The notes beneath the pieces were generated by a model that made no database searches, was not told the DNA's origin, and saw only the letters and a program-made list of their open reading frames with translations. From an uncultured Alphaproteobacteria bacterium (GTDB taxonomy: Bacteria; Pseudomonadota; Alphaproteobacteria; HIMB59): 64,000 nucleotides of DNA. Shown here piece by piece: positions 28,999 through 37,371 of this stretch (the stretch's first letter is position 1; every line of letters begins with the position of its first letter). Made by a program: the position numbers and the translations under genes. The stretch is taken from the NCBI GenBank assembly GCA_902619375.1, contig CACNEB010000004.1:1-64000 (forward strand), written 5' to 3'.

Positions 28999-29724
28999 CT
29001 ACTCATTTTTGTTTTTTTTTAAATAGTTTTTAAATAAATCTGGTCTATTTTTTTCAGTATTTTCCAACGAATTTTGGTGTTTCCAAAGATCTATATCAGC
29101 ATGTTTACCACTCACGAGTATGGAAGGTACTTCTATCTCTGAATGGTCAGGGGTTATCCATGGGTTTGGTCTAGTGAATTGATCATGTTCAACTAGTCCA
29201 TTTTGAAATGACTCAATAGTGTGGGTGTCATTATTTCCAAGAACACCAGGTTGTAGTCTCATTAACGCCTCAATAAATAATAATGATGCTATCTCTCCTC
29301 CGTTTAAGATGACATCGCTCACAGAAATTTCTTGAAATTCATAATAATCAATTACTCTTTGGTCAATACCCTCATATCTACCATTTAGTAAAATAAAATC
29401 TTTATTTAAATTATAATTAGTTAATTTTTTTTGAGTGAGTTTTTTACCTTTGGCAGAAAAACATATTTTAATACAGCTATCTAATTCACTTTTATTAAAG
29501 TTTGCTTGGATAGATTTTGAAATTATATCAGGTCTTAATACCATACCTGCGCCACCACTAAATGGTTTATCATCAACAGAGTTCGCAGATAAATCACTGT
29601 AATCTCTTATGTTGATAGTATTGATTTCGAAATAATTTTTTGACAGAGCTTTGCCCAACAAGCCATGTTGTAAAACTCCAGGAAAAACTTCTGGAAATAA
29701 AGTAAGGATATTGAATTTTAACAT
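28999..29724 (-). CDS. trmD: tRNA (guanine37-N1)-methyltransferase
   Basis: SPOUT methyltransferase that makes m1G37 and prevents frameshifting. The 241 residues include LFPEVFPGVLQHGLLGKA, DDKPFSGGAGMVLRPD, LNGRYEGIDQRVI, SVSDVILNGGEIASL (the knot) and FTRPNPW...VPSILVSGKH. The ATG shares a base with the rimM stop (TAATG). The product order rpsP-rimM-trmD-rplS is the standard one. Confidence 0.97.
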   Translation of the reverse strand: MLKFNILTLFPEVFPGVLQHGLLGKALSKNYFEINTINIRDYSDLSANSVDDKPFSGGAGMVLRPDIISKSIQANFNKSELDSCIKICFSAKGKKLTQKKLTNYNLNKDFILLNGRYEGIDQRVIDYYEFQEISVSDVILNGGEIASLLFIEALMRLQPGVLGNNDTHTIESFQNGLVEHDQFTRPNPWITPDHSEIEVPSILVSGKHADIDLWKHQNSLENTEKNRPDLFKNYLKKNKNE

Positions 29725-30221
29725 TAATTTTTAATTATAATTTTTTTTTCTTTAATATTTACAAATGGAAAGTTTTGTTCAGTAAATCTGAAAAATTCCT
29801 TTTTTTTACTTTTAATAAAATATATTTCCAATAAATCCCCTGCACCAAAATTTACAACTGAAGCAACTTCTCCAACTCTCTGGTCTTTATTATCAAATAC
29901 CTCAAGGCCCTCTAAATCGTGGAAATAATATTCATTTCCTTTTACTGGTGATAGTTGTTCTTTTTTTAAAAAAATTTTTTTATTAACAAACTTTTCAATT
30001 TCTGTTCTATTATTTATTTCGTCGATTGTTATAAGTGGGCTTTTTTTATCAAAAGATACTAGTTTTAAGTTAACAGTTTTTTCATTATCTAAATAAAATC
30101 TTTTAAATTGATTTACATCACGATCATCATTTAAATAACTGTGAAACCTTAGCAGACCCTTTGTTCCTTTAGGTCTGCCAATTACACCAACTTGTATGAA
30201 ACGCTTCTCAAAGGGAGTCAC
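29724..30221 (-). CDS. rimM: 16S rRNA processing protein RimM
   Basis: 30S assembly factor binding S19. The 165 residues have the N-terminal RimM domain (VGVIGRPKGTKGLLRFHSY) and the PRC-barrel domain (about 95-165, EYYFHDLEGLEV ... VGEVASVVNFGAGDLLEI). It lies 6 bp after rpsP and overlaps trmD by one base. Confidence 0.93.
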   Translation of the reverse strand: MTPFEKRFIQVGVIGRPKGTKGLLRFHSYLNDDRDVNQFKRFYLDNEKTVNLKLVSFDKKSPLITIDEINNRTEIEKFVNKKIFLKKEQLSPVKGNEYYFHDLEGLEVFDNKDQRVGEVASVVNFGAGDLLEIYFIKSKKKEFFRFTEQNFPFVNIKEKKIIIKN

Positions 30222-30227
30222 AAGTAA

Positions 30228-30809
30228 TTACTCTTTAGTTTCGGGTTTATCCTCTGAAGCCTCGGTTGAACCCTCTTCCTCTTTAGGCTCTTCTTTTGCA
30301 GGAGCCTCTTCTTTCTTTTCCTCCGGCTCAGAAGTCTCCTCTGTCTTTACCTCTTCAGCTGCTGCTTCTTCCACAGGCAGTTGCTCTTCTGTGGTAGCTA
30401 CCTCCTCAGTAGGTTTTTCATCCTCTGCTTTAGCTGCTTCTTCAGTAGCTTTTGCATCTTCAGCAGCTTTTGATTCTGCTTCTTCTTTCGCTTTAACTCT
30501 TTCTTGAGCCTTTGCCTTTGGTAAATGCTTTTTTGTTTTCTCAGTTATTTTTGGAGCTTCCATCATTCCTAATTCAGAGAAAATTTTTTGAACTCTTTCT
30601 GTTGGCAGCGCTCCAACCTTAAGCCAATGTTCAGCTCTTTCTTTGCTAAGCATTACTCTTTCCTTGTGATCCTTGGGAACCATTGGATTGAAGTTGCCAA
30701 TTTTTTCAATGAAGTTACCGTCTCTTGGTGCTCTCTCATCTGCAACCACAATTCTATAGAAAGGTCTTTTTTTTGAACCTCCTCTTGCTAGTCTTATTTT
30801 TGTCGCCAT
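30228..30809 (-). CDS. rpsP: Ribosomal protein S16 with long acidic C-terminal tail
   Basis: Small-subunit assembly protein. Residues 1-85 are canonical ([46 protein letters not shown]). Residues from about 95 to 193 form a Glu/Ala/Lys-rich tail with [19 protein letters not shown] patterns. Shorter Ala/Glu tails are known on some alphaproteobacterial S16, but this one more than doubles the protein. GGGAGAAATC precedes the ATG. Confidence 0.94.
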   Translation of the reverse strand: MATKIRLARGGSKKRPFYRIVVADERAPRDGNFIEKIGNFNPMVPKDHKERVMLSKERAEHWLKVGALPTERVQKIFSELGMMEAPKITEKTKKHLPKAKAQERVKAKEEAESKAAEDAKATEEAAKAEDEKPTEEVATTEEQLPVEEAAAEEVKTEETSEPEEKKEEAPAKEEPKEEEGSTEASEDKPETKE

Positions 30810-30827
30810 GATTTCTCCCTTCTGTAT

Positions 30828-32180
30828 TTATTCAATCGTTGGCATTTGGTTTCCGCCTAATAAACTTTTTATTTTATTTGCAAAACCTGGTTTTTGAGCT
30901 TGTTTCATAAGTTTTTTAGTTTGCTCAAATTGTTTTAAAAGCCTGTTGACCTCGTGTACCTGTCTACCAGACCCTGTTGCTATTCTTCTTTTTCTTGAAG
31001 CTTTTAGTAAATCAGGATCAACTCTTTCTTCTCTTGTCATTGAGCAAATAATTGCTATTTGATGATCAATAACTTTTTCGTCAAAATCTCCACTCTCCAT
31101 CATATTTTTAATTTTGCTGACACCTGGCATGTGTGACATTAGTCCAGACATTCCGCCCATTTTTTTCATTTGAGTAAACTGTTTTAAAAGATCATTCATA
31201 TTGAATTTCCCACTCATCATCTGAGATTGGAGATTTTCCATTTCTTTTTGATCAAAATCTTTTTGTGCTTTTTCAACTAATGAAACAACATCTCCCATAC
31301 CAAGAATTCTAGAAGCTATTCTCTCGGGGTGAAAAACTTCAAAATCTTCAATATTTTCTCCTGATCCGAAGAAACGAATTGGCAAACCTGTTTGATATTT
31401 TGCTGAAAGTGCAACTCCTCCTCTTGGGTCTGCGTCTAATCTTGTTAATATAAATCCAGTAAGTGGTGCTGTGGAGTTAAAAGACTCTACAACGCTTAGG
31501 GCTTGTTGACCCATCATTGAGTCTAAAACAAGTAAATTCTCTTGTGGTTTTGCTAGATCATGAATTGTTTTAAGTTCTAAAAGTAATTCCTCATCTGTAC
31601 TAATTCGACCTGAGGTATCTATAATTAAAACATCCGATAAGAGTTTTTTACTTTGTTCAAGTGCATTATTGACAATATCTTTTATATTTTCATTTATTGG
31701 CTCGATAAACTGAATATTATTTTTTTGAGATAAAATACGAAGTTGGTCTATAGCGGCTGGTCTTCTTAAATCTGTTGACACAAGTGCTACAGATTTATTA
31801 AGAGAATTTTGACAGTAATGAGCAAGTTTTGCAATTGATGTTGTTTTACCTGCACCCTGCAGACCACACATTAAAAAAGTTGAGGGTTTATTTTTAAAGT
31901 TTAGCTCGCTACTTTGAATACCAAGTATTTCTGTTAGTTCATCACTTACTATTTTAATTATTTGTTGTCCTGGCTGGACGTTTTCAATTACTTTTTGACC
32001 AAGTGCTTTTTCTTGGATTTTTTTAATAAGATCTTTAGATACTTTAAGAGAGACATCAGCCTCTAACAAAGCAACTCTAACCTCTCGCAGGGTTGTCTCT
32101 AAATCCTTTTCAGTGATAGCACCTTTATTTGAGAGACTTTGAAAAATTCCGGTTATCTTATTTGTTATATTTTCTAACAT
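30828..32180 (-). CDS. ffh: Signal recognition particle protein
   Basis: SRP54-family GTPase that binds signal sequences and targets nascent membrane proteins to FtsY. The 450 residues have the N domain, the P-loop GLQGAGKTTS (about 109-118), DLRRPAAIDQL, IIDTSGRIS, LTRLDADPRGG and the methionine-rich M domain (about 300-440, MMSGKFNMNDLLKQ, MKKMGGMSGLMSHMPG). It is first in the ffh-rpsP-rimM-trmD-rplS run. A hairpin-plus-T-run lies just before the start codon. No ribosome site is seen. Confidence 0.97.
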   Translation of the reverse strand: MLENITNKITGIFQSLSNKGAITEKDLETTLREVRVALLEADVSLKVSKDLIKKIQEKALGQKVIENVQPGQQIIKIVSDELTEILGIQSSELNFKNKPSTFLMCGLQGAGKTTSIAKLAHYCQNSLNKSVALVSTDLRRPAAIDQLRILSQKNNIQFIEPINENIKDIVNNALEQSKKLLSDVLIIDTSGRISTDEELLLELKTIHDLAKPQENLLVLDSMMGQQALSVVESFNSTAPLTGFILTRLDADPRGGVALSAKYQTGLPIRFFGSGENIEDFEVFHPERIASRILGMGDVVSLVEKAQKDFDQKEMENLQSQMMSGKFNMNDLLKQFTQMKKMGGMSGLMSHMPGVSKIKNMMESGDFDEKVIDHQIAIICSMTREERVDPDLLKASRKRRIATGSGRQVHEVNRLLKQFEQTKKLMKQAQKPGFANKIKSLLGGNQMPTIE

Positions 32181-32197
32181 TTAAAAAATAAAAAAAA

Positions 32198-32222
32198 TCG
32201 GCGAATGATACTCATCGGCCGA
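32198..32222. terminator. Hairpin with T runs on both sides between divergent ffh and dapF
   Basis: TCGGC/GCCGA (32198-32202 with 32218-32222) and AATGA-type inner stem ATGA/TCAT (32205-32208 with 32212-32215) with loop TAC. On the minus strand it is followed by T8 then the ffh ATG 18 bases on; on the plus strand by T6. This terminator-like element sits in leader position for both genes, which suggests attenuation or a boundary function. Confidence 0.5.
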
Positions 32223-32271
32223 CTAATTTTTTCTTTATTTAGTGTGGAATTTATATCACTATAGCTGGTCT

Positions 32272-33084
32272 ATGAAAATACCTTTTATGAAAGCTCAAGG
32301 AGCAGGAAATGACTTTATTATTGTGGATAAAAACGTTGATTTTATTAGAAAGTCAAAAAAGGTTATTAAAAAACTTTGCGACAGGCGTTTTGGGGTAGGT
32401 TGCGATCAATTAATTTTATTAAAAAAAATCAATTCGTATTATCAAGTTACATTTTATAACTCAGATGGCTCACTTGGGAAAAATTGTGGGAATGGATTGC
32501 GATGTGCCTACAAATTTTTAGTTGAAGTAAAAAAAGTTAAAAAGGCAGTCATAAAAACTCATAAATTTTTACATTTTGGTAAAAAAACTCAAAATGAATA
32601 CAAAATCAATGTTGGGGAAGTAACTTTAGATTGGAAAAAAATTCCTTTATCAAAAAAAATGGACTCTCAAAGTATTCAAATTAAAAGAATAAAGATACCT
32701 GGGTTAATAAAAATAATGGGTGCAAACATTGGAAACCCTCATTGTGTAGTATTAGTAAAGAATTTAAAGCTAATTAAATTAAATATGTTAGGGCCTTCAC
32801 TTGTAAAAAATAAATTATTTCCTGATCAAGCTAATATTACTTTTGTAGAGGTATTAAAAAAATCTAAAGTAAAAGTGTTATTTTGGGAGAGAGGTGGCGG
32901 ACATACACTAGCATGTGGATCAGGAACTTGTGCTACTGCTTTTGTTTTAAATCATAATGACTTTGTATCCTCTAAAATTGAAGTGGTTACTGAACGATCA
33001 GTATTAAAAACAGAAATCAAGGACAAGATGGTATTCCTTCAAGGCCCTGCAGAGTTAGTTTATCAATCATCAATTAATATTTAA
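32272..33084 (+). CDS. dapF: Diaminopimelate epimerase
   Basis: PLP-independent epimerase converting LL- to meso-diaminopimelate for lysine and peptidoglycan. It has both active-site cysteines: GKNCGNGLRCAYKF and ACGSGTCATAFV. The N-terminus MKIPFMKAQGAGNDFIIVD matches the family, so the ATG at 32272 is preferred over one ten codons earlier. The protein is Lys-rich from AT bias. The mtaB ATG follows the stop with no gap. Confidence 0.95.
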   Translation: MKIPFMKAQGAGNDFIIVDKNVDFIRKSKKVIKKLCDRRFGVGCDQLILLKKINSYYQVTFYNSDGSLGKNCGNGLRCAYKFLVEVKKVKKAVIKTHKFLHFGKKTQNEYKINVGEVTLDWKKIPLSKKMDSQSIQIKRIKIPGLIKIMGANIGNPHCVVLVKNLKLIKLNMLGPSLVKNKLFPDQANITFVEVLKKSKVKVLFWERGGGHTLACGSGTCATAFVLNHNDFVSSKIEVVTERSVLKTEIKDKMVFLQGPAELVYQSSINI

Positions 33085-34290
33085 ATGTCTAAAGTTGTTA
33101 ATTTTGGATGTCGACTAAATAACTTTGAAGGAAAAAAAATTGAAGAATTATTAGCAAATAATAATGAAAATATGGTTGTTATAAACTCTTGTGCTGTCAC
33201 AAATGAGACTGAGAGGCAGGTAAGACAAACTATTAGAAAAATTAAAAAAGAATATCCCGATAAAAAAATTGTAATGACAGGTTGTGCTGCACAAATATCT
33301 CCAGATAAGTATTCTTCAATGACTGAGGTCGACAAAGTTATTGATAATATAAGTAAACTGAAATCAGAAACTTGGACATCTTTACTTGATGAAGAACTCG
33401 AAGTAGATTTTAAAGAAGACATATTTGACTCTCCTCAAGATATCCGCCCATCTTTAGATAATAAAAACCTTAACATCAGAGAAAGCCTCGTAATTCAACA
33501 AGGATGCAATCATAGGTGCACATTTTGTATTATTCCTTTTGGTAGAGGTAATAATAGGAGTTTTGATCCTTTTTACTTAATTGATGAGGTGGAAAGAGTT
33601 GTAGAAAATGGGGTTAAAGAAATTGTTTTAACAGGTGTTGACATATCAGATTATGGGAGCGATTTTGATCACAAATATAACATGAGTAATTTAATTTTAG
33701 ATATTTTAGATAAAACTAAATTACAACGTCTTCGACTCTCCTCAATAGACTGTGTTGAAGTAGATGAAAATTTTAATGAAGTGCTAAAAGATCAAAGAGT
33801 AATGCCTCATCTTCACCTTAGTATACAGTCCGGTGATGACATGATACTGAAAAGAATGAAAAGAAGACATAATTCGAAAGATGTATTTCAATTTGTTGAT
33901 CGTTGTAAAAAAATTAGAAAAGATATTTCATTTGGTGCGGATATAATTGCAGGATTTCCTACAGAAACAGATACGATGTTTGAAAATACATACAAACTAT
34001 TAAGAGACAACGAAATTTCTCACCTACACATATTTCCTTTTTCTCCAAAAAACAATACTCCTGCATCAAGGATGCCACAGATTTCTAAATTAATTATTAA
34101 AAAGAGAGCAAAAATTTTAAGAGATCTTAGTGAATTAATTTTAAAAAAAGTAAAATCCAAACTTTCATTTCCAAGGGAGATACTTATTGAAGAATTAAAT
34201 TCAGGATTAGCTATTGGATATGATCAAAATTATATCAAACATAAAATACCCTTAGTAGGTGTACCCGTTGGAGAAGTTATCAGGGTTTAA
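33085..34290 (+). CDS. mtaB: tRNA N6-threonylcarbamoyladenosine methylthiotransferase MtaB
   Basis: Radical-SAM methylthiotransferase that modifies t6A37 to ms2t6A37. The 401 residues have the N-terminal cluster cysteines C9, C36 and C67, and the radical-SAM motif C141-x3-C145-x2-C148 (QQGCNHRCTFC). SIQSGDDMILKRMKRRH and FGADIIAGFPTETD follow. The start NFGCRLNNFE is of the MtaB rather than MiaB type. It sits between dapF and ftsY without gaps. Confidence 0.93.
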   Translation: MSKVVNFGCRLNNFEGKKIEELLANNNENMVVINSCAVTNETERQVRQTIRKIKKEYPDKKIVMTGCAAQISPDKYSSMTEVDKVIDNISKLKSETWTSLLDEELEVDFKEDIFDSPQDIRPSLDNKNLNIRESLVIQQGCNHRCTFCIIPFGRGNNRSFDPFYLIDEVERVVENGVKEIVLTGVDISDYGSDFDHKYNMSNLILDILDKTKLQRLRLSSIDCVEVDENFNEVLKDQRVMPHLHLSIQSGDDMILKRMKRRHNSKDVFQFVDRCKKIRKDISFGADIIAGFPTETDTMFENTYKLLRDNEISHLHIFPFSPKNNTPASRMPQISKLIIKKRAKILRDLSELILKKVKSKLSFPREILIEELNSGLAIGYDQNYIKHKIPLVGVPVGEVIRV

Positions 34291-35108
34291 TGTTTTTTTT
34301 AAAAAAAATCTTTCAAAAGAATTTAAATATAGATGAGATTGAGGATCTTTTGTTTGATAATGGTGTAGAACCAAAGTTTGCTGATTTAATAATTTCAAAA
34401 ATAAAAGAAAATAAATCACAAGAAGAGGATATTAAAAAAGTTATTAAAGATGAACTGCTTACAAAATTCAAAGAAAAACAATTTGGTGGTTTTTATCCTC
34501 AAAATAAAAGTTTATATATTATTGCTGGAAATAACGGCTCGGGAAAAACAACATTCATAGGTAAATTTATAAATCTAATTCAAAAAAATGCCTTAAAGCC
34601 TGCTGTAATTGCAGCAGATACATTTAGGGCTGCCGCAATCGATCAACTTGAACATTTCACAAATCAATTTGAAGTGCCCATTCATAAGGGTAATAATATG
34701 GAAGATCCATCAGCTGTTATTTTTCAGGGTATTGATAATCTGAAAGAAAGTGATGTTATTATTGTCGATACATCTGGTAGACAACATAACAACAAAAACT
34801 TAATGGCTGAGCTAAAAAAAATCTCAGATATAGTTTCAAAAAAATCTAGTCAATTTAATTCAATAAGGGCTTTTTTGACATTAGATGCTAATACTGGCCT
34901 TGCATCAAAACATATAATTGAAGGTTTTCAAGAATATATCACTTTAGATGGTATTATTTTAAATAAGGTCGACTCTAATGCCAAGTATGGAGCTCTTCTA
35001 ACAATAATAAATGATTTTGATATTCCTGTAGTGTTTGAAGGATATGGCGAAGACATGAATGACTTAAGAGAGTTTCAATTTGAAGGATATTTAGATAGAC
35101 TATTATAA
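34290..35108 (+). CDS. ftsY: Signal recognition particle receptor FtsY
   Basis: Membrane-associated GTPase receptor for SRP. The 272 residues contain the NG domain only: P-loop GNNGSGKTT (80-88), DTFRAAAIDQLEHF, VDTSGRQHNNKNLM and LNKVDSNAKYGALL. The acidic A domain is missing, so the N-terminal FFLKKIF amphipathic helix is the probable membrane anchor. The start overlaps the mtaB stop by one base. Confidence 0.95.
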   Translation: MFFLKKIFQKNLNIDEIEDLLFDNGVEPKFADLIISKIKENKSQEEDIKKVIKDELLTKFKEKQFGGFYPQNKSLYIIAGNNGSGKTTFIGKFINLIQKNALKPAVIAADTFRAAAIDQLEHFTNQFEVPIHKGNNMEDPSAVIFQGIDNLKESDVIIVDTSGRQHNNKNLMAELKKISDIVSKKSSQFNSIRAFLTLDANTGLASKHIIEGFQEYITLDGIILNKVDSNAKYGALLTIINDFDIPVVFEGYGEDMNDLREFQFEGYLDRLL

Positions 35109-35109
35109 A

Positions 35110-35646
35110 ATGAAACAACTTTTTGAATTTTTTCCCTTAATTGTTTTTTTCGCAGTCTATTATAAATCAGATAAAGATCTCTATTTAAGTATTGCTGCTG
35201 TAATAGTTGCAACATTTATTTCCCTTATAGCCATCTATTTCAAAGAAAGAAAAATTTCAACAATGATGTTAGTAAGTACAATTATCTTAGTTGTTTTTGG
35301 CGGTTTAAGTATTTTTCTAAAAAATGAGATATTTTTTAAAATGAAACCAACAATTATAAATGCTCTTTTTGCTACAGTTTTGATTGGAAGTACGTTAATT
35401 AATAAACCTGTTTTAAAGTTATTATTAAACTCATCACTAAAATTGACTGATGAGGGTTGGGGATTAATGAATAAAATGTGGTCAAGTTTTTTTATTCTTT
35501 TAGCTGTTTTAAATGAAATAGTATGGCGGACTCAAACAACTGATGTTTGGGTAAATTTTAAAGTATTTGGAATAATGGGAATTACTATTGTGTTTACAAT
35601 AATTCAAATTCCATTGCTAAAAAAACATTTTATTAATCAGCCATAA
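35110..35646 (+). CDS. yciB: Inner membrane protein YciB (septation protein A family)
   Basis: A 178-residue membrane protein with five to six helices. The start MKQLFEFFPLIVFFAVYY, KPTIINALFA and LTDEGWGLMNKMWSSFFILLAVLNEIVWR (conserved W and E) are typical of YciB/IspA. The family affects cell-envelope synthesis and septation. It starts one base after ftsY and its end overlaps the convergent pgk by 14 bp. Confidence 0.9.
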   Translation: MKQLFEFFPLIVFFAVYYKSDKDLYLSIAAVIVATFISLIAIYFKERKISTMMLVSTIILVVFGGLSIFLKNEIFFKMKPTIINALFATVLIGSTLINKPVLKLLLNSSLKLTDEGWGLMNKMWSSFFILLAVLNEIVWRTQTTDVWVNFKVFGIMGITIVFTIIQIPLLKKHFINQP

Positions 35647-36799
35647 GGGCTTGAATTCCAGGAAGATATTTGTTCTCGAGCGCCTCAAGAAAAGCACCGC
35701 CAGCTGTTGAGACAAAATAAAAATTTTCAAATTTTTCCTCAGCCATATTGATTGCTAAAATTGTGTCTCCACCACCTATGACAACATCTGATTGAGATTT
35801 TGCAAGGAGATGTGCTAAATTTACTGATCCCTTTGAAAATTTATTGTCCTCGATCATTCCCATTGGTCCATTCCACAAAACGATATCACTGTTACCTATC
35901 AGTTTTTCTAAAACTGCGTGTGAAGAAACTGATATATCTAGGATTTTAAAATCAGAGCTTGTAGGAAGCTCATCTATTAATTTATTTTCATTTGAGTCAA
36001 GTATAACATCTGATGGAAGATGAATTTTACAATTTTTTGATTTTGCAGAATTGTAAATCATTTCAATCATACTTTCTGTCCCCACTTCAATTAAAGAATT
36101 GCTTACATTTATACCGTTATATTTAAAAAAATTATTAGCCATTGCCCCTCCAATAAAAATATCTGAGCAAGAAGATGTTAAAGATAGAAGTGTTTTTATT
36201 TTAGTTGAAACTTTTGATCCACCAATTATCGCTAATTTTTTCTTTGGAGATTTTTTTATATTATCTATTGCTAAAATTTCTCTTTCAAAATTAAATCCAG
36301 GTGCTGACAATATGTTTTTAGCCATTTGATTAACTGATGAGTGAAATCTGTGAGAAGCAGAAAAAGCCTCATTAACATATAAATCTAATTTATCTGTAAT
36401 AGATTTGCTAAAATTTAAATCATTTTTTATTTCTCCCTCAAAAAATCTTATATTCTCTAAAAGGCTTATAGTTGGCTTATCAAAATCTATTCCATCAAGG
36501 CCACTATCTAAAAAACTATCATAATTAATAAAATTTAATTTTAACTCCAATATATCCTCAAACTGATCAATTAATTTTGAGAAAGAATACTTCTCATCAA
36601 AATTTTCTTTTGGTCTTCCAAAATGTGAAATAAGAAAAATATTACATTGTTTATTTTTAATAAAATCGATTGTCTCCTTAGATCTATCTAATCTTGTTTT
36701 GTCTGTAATTCTGAAATTTTTATCGATAGGAACATTGAAATCGACTCTGATCCCTACATTTCGGATTTTCTCAAAGTTCAAATTTTTAAGAGATTTCAT
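35633..36799 (-). CDS. pgk: Phosphoglycerate kinase
   Basis: Glycolysis/gluconeogenesis kinase that transfers phosphate between 1,3-bisphosphoglycerate and ADP. The 388 residues contain RVDFNVPIDKN, ISHFGRPKE, LLENIRFFEGE, NEAFSASHRFHSS, IIGGSKVSTKI, LWNGPMGMIED and GGGDTILAI. It is somewhat diverged in the N-terminal substrate loop. It faces gcrA across a 101-bp divergent region. Confidence 0.95.
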   Translation of the reverse strand: MKSLKNLNFEKIRNVGIRVDFNVPIDKNFRITDKTRLDRSKETIDFIKNKQCNIFLISHFGRPKENFDEKYSFSKLIDQFEDILELKLNFINYDSFLDSGLDGIDFDKPTISLLENIRFFEGEIKNDLNFSKSITDKLDLYVNEAFSASHRFHSSVNQMAKNILSAPGFNFEREILAIDNIKKSPKKKLAIIGGSKVSTKIKTLLSLTSSCSDIFIGGAMANNFFKYNGINVSNSLIEVGTESMIEMIYNSAKSKNCKIHLPSDVILDSNENKLIDELPTSSDFKILDISVSSHAVLEKLIGNSDIVLWNGPMGMIEDNKFSKGSVNLAHLLAKSQSDVVIGGGDTILAINMAEEKFENFYFVSTAGGAFLEALENKYLPGIQALMAD

Positions 36800-36900
36800 A
36801 TTTATTCACATTTTTTTAATCATTTTAGGCTAGATTACTACTACTATATATAGTATAAAACTACCCATATAAGGAACTAAATAGAGTAGGTATATAAAAA

Positions 36901-37371
36901 ATGTCTTGGAATAACCAAAAAGTAGAAGATCTTAAAAAACTTTGGAATGAAGGGGTTGCTACTAGCCAGATTGGCGTTCAGCTTGGATTTACTAAAAATG
37001 CCGTTATTGGTAAGGCATTTAGACTGGGTCTTGAAAGACGTCAAAACTCCAGAAAGAAATCAACTCAAAATCAACAGTTCTCTTCTGTCACCATGTACAG
37101 AGAAACCAGCAATTCATCTTCTCAAAATACAATAAGAAAAGAACCTGTCCGGAGGAGAGAAAAATTTAGTTTTAAAAAGAGTATTGTGGGCACAGGTAAC
37201 TTTAAATCTTGTCAATGGCCTATCGGAGATCCACTTGAAGAGGGATTTCACTATTGTGGTGGTCAAAATATTCCAACAAAACCATATTGTATTGAACATT
37301 ATAAAAAGGCATATAATGTTGATGAAAAATATTTAGATAGGCTTTTGGATTTTTTACACGAGAAAAACTAA
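36901..37371 (+). CDS. gcrA: GcrA cell-cycle regulator
   Basis: Alphaproteobacterial sigma-70 cofactor that acts at promoters with CcrM-methylated GANTC sites. The 156 residues start with the helix-turn-helix MSWNNQKVEDLKKLWNEG and SQIGVQLGFTKNAVIGKAFRLGL (about 22-44). A conserved C-terminal zinc-like CQWP...YCGG...PYCIEHYKKAY (about 101-140) ends the protein. It is diagnostic of Alphaproteobacteria. Its last bases overlap the convergent esterase gene. Confidence 0.95.
   Translation: MSWNNQKVEDLKKLWNEGVATSQIGVQLGFTKNAVIGKAFRLGLERRQNSRKKSTQNQQFSSVTMYRETSNSSSQNTIRKEPVRRREKFSFKKSIVGTGNFKSCQWPIGDPLEEGFHYCGGQNIPTKPYCIEHYKKAYNVDEKYLDRLLDFLHEKN

Noticed and set aside
30196..30507. Plus-strand Ser/Ala-rich open frame
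   Set aside because: It is the mirror of the acidic low-complexity tail of S16, whose conserved frame is on the other strand.
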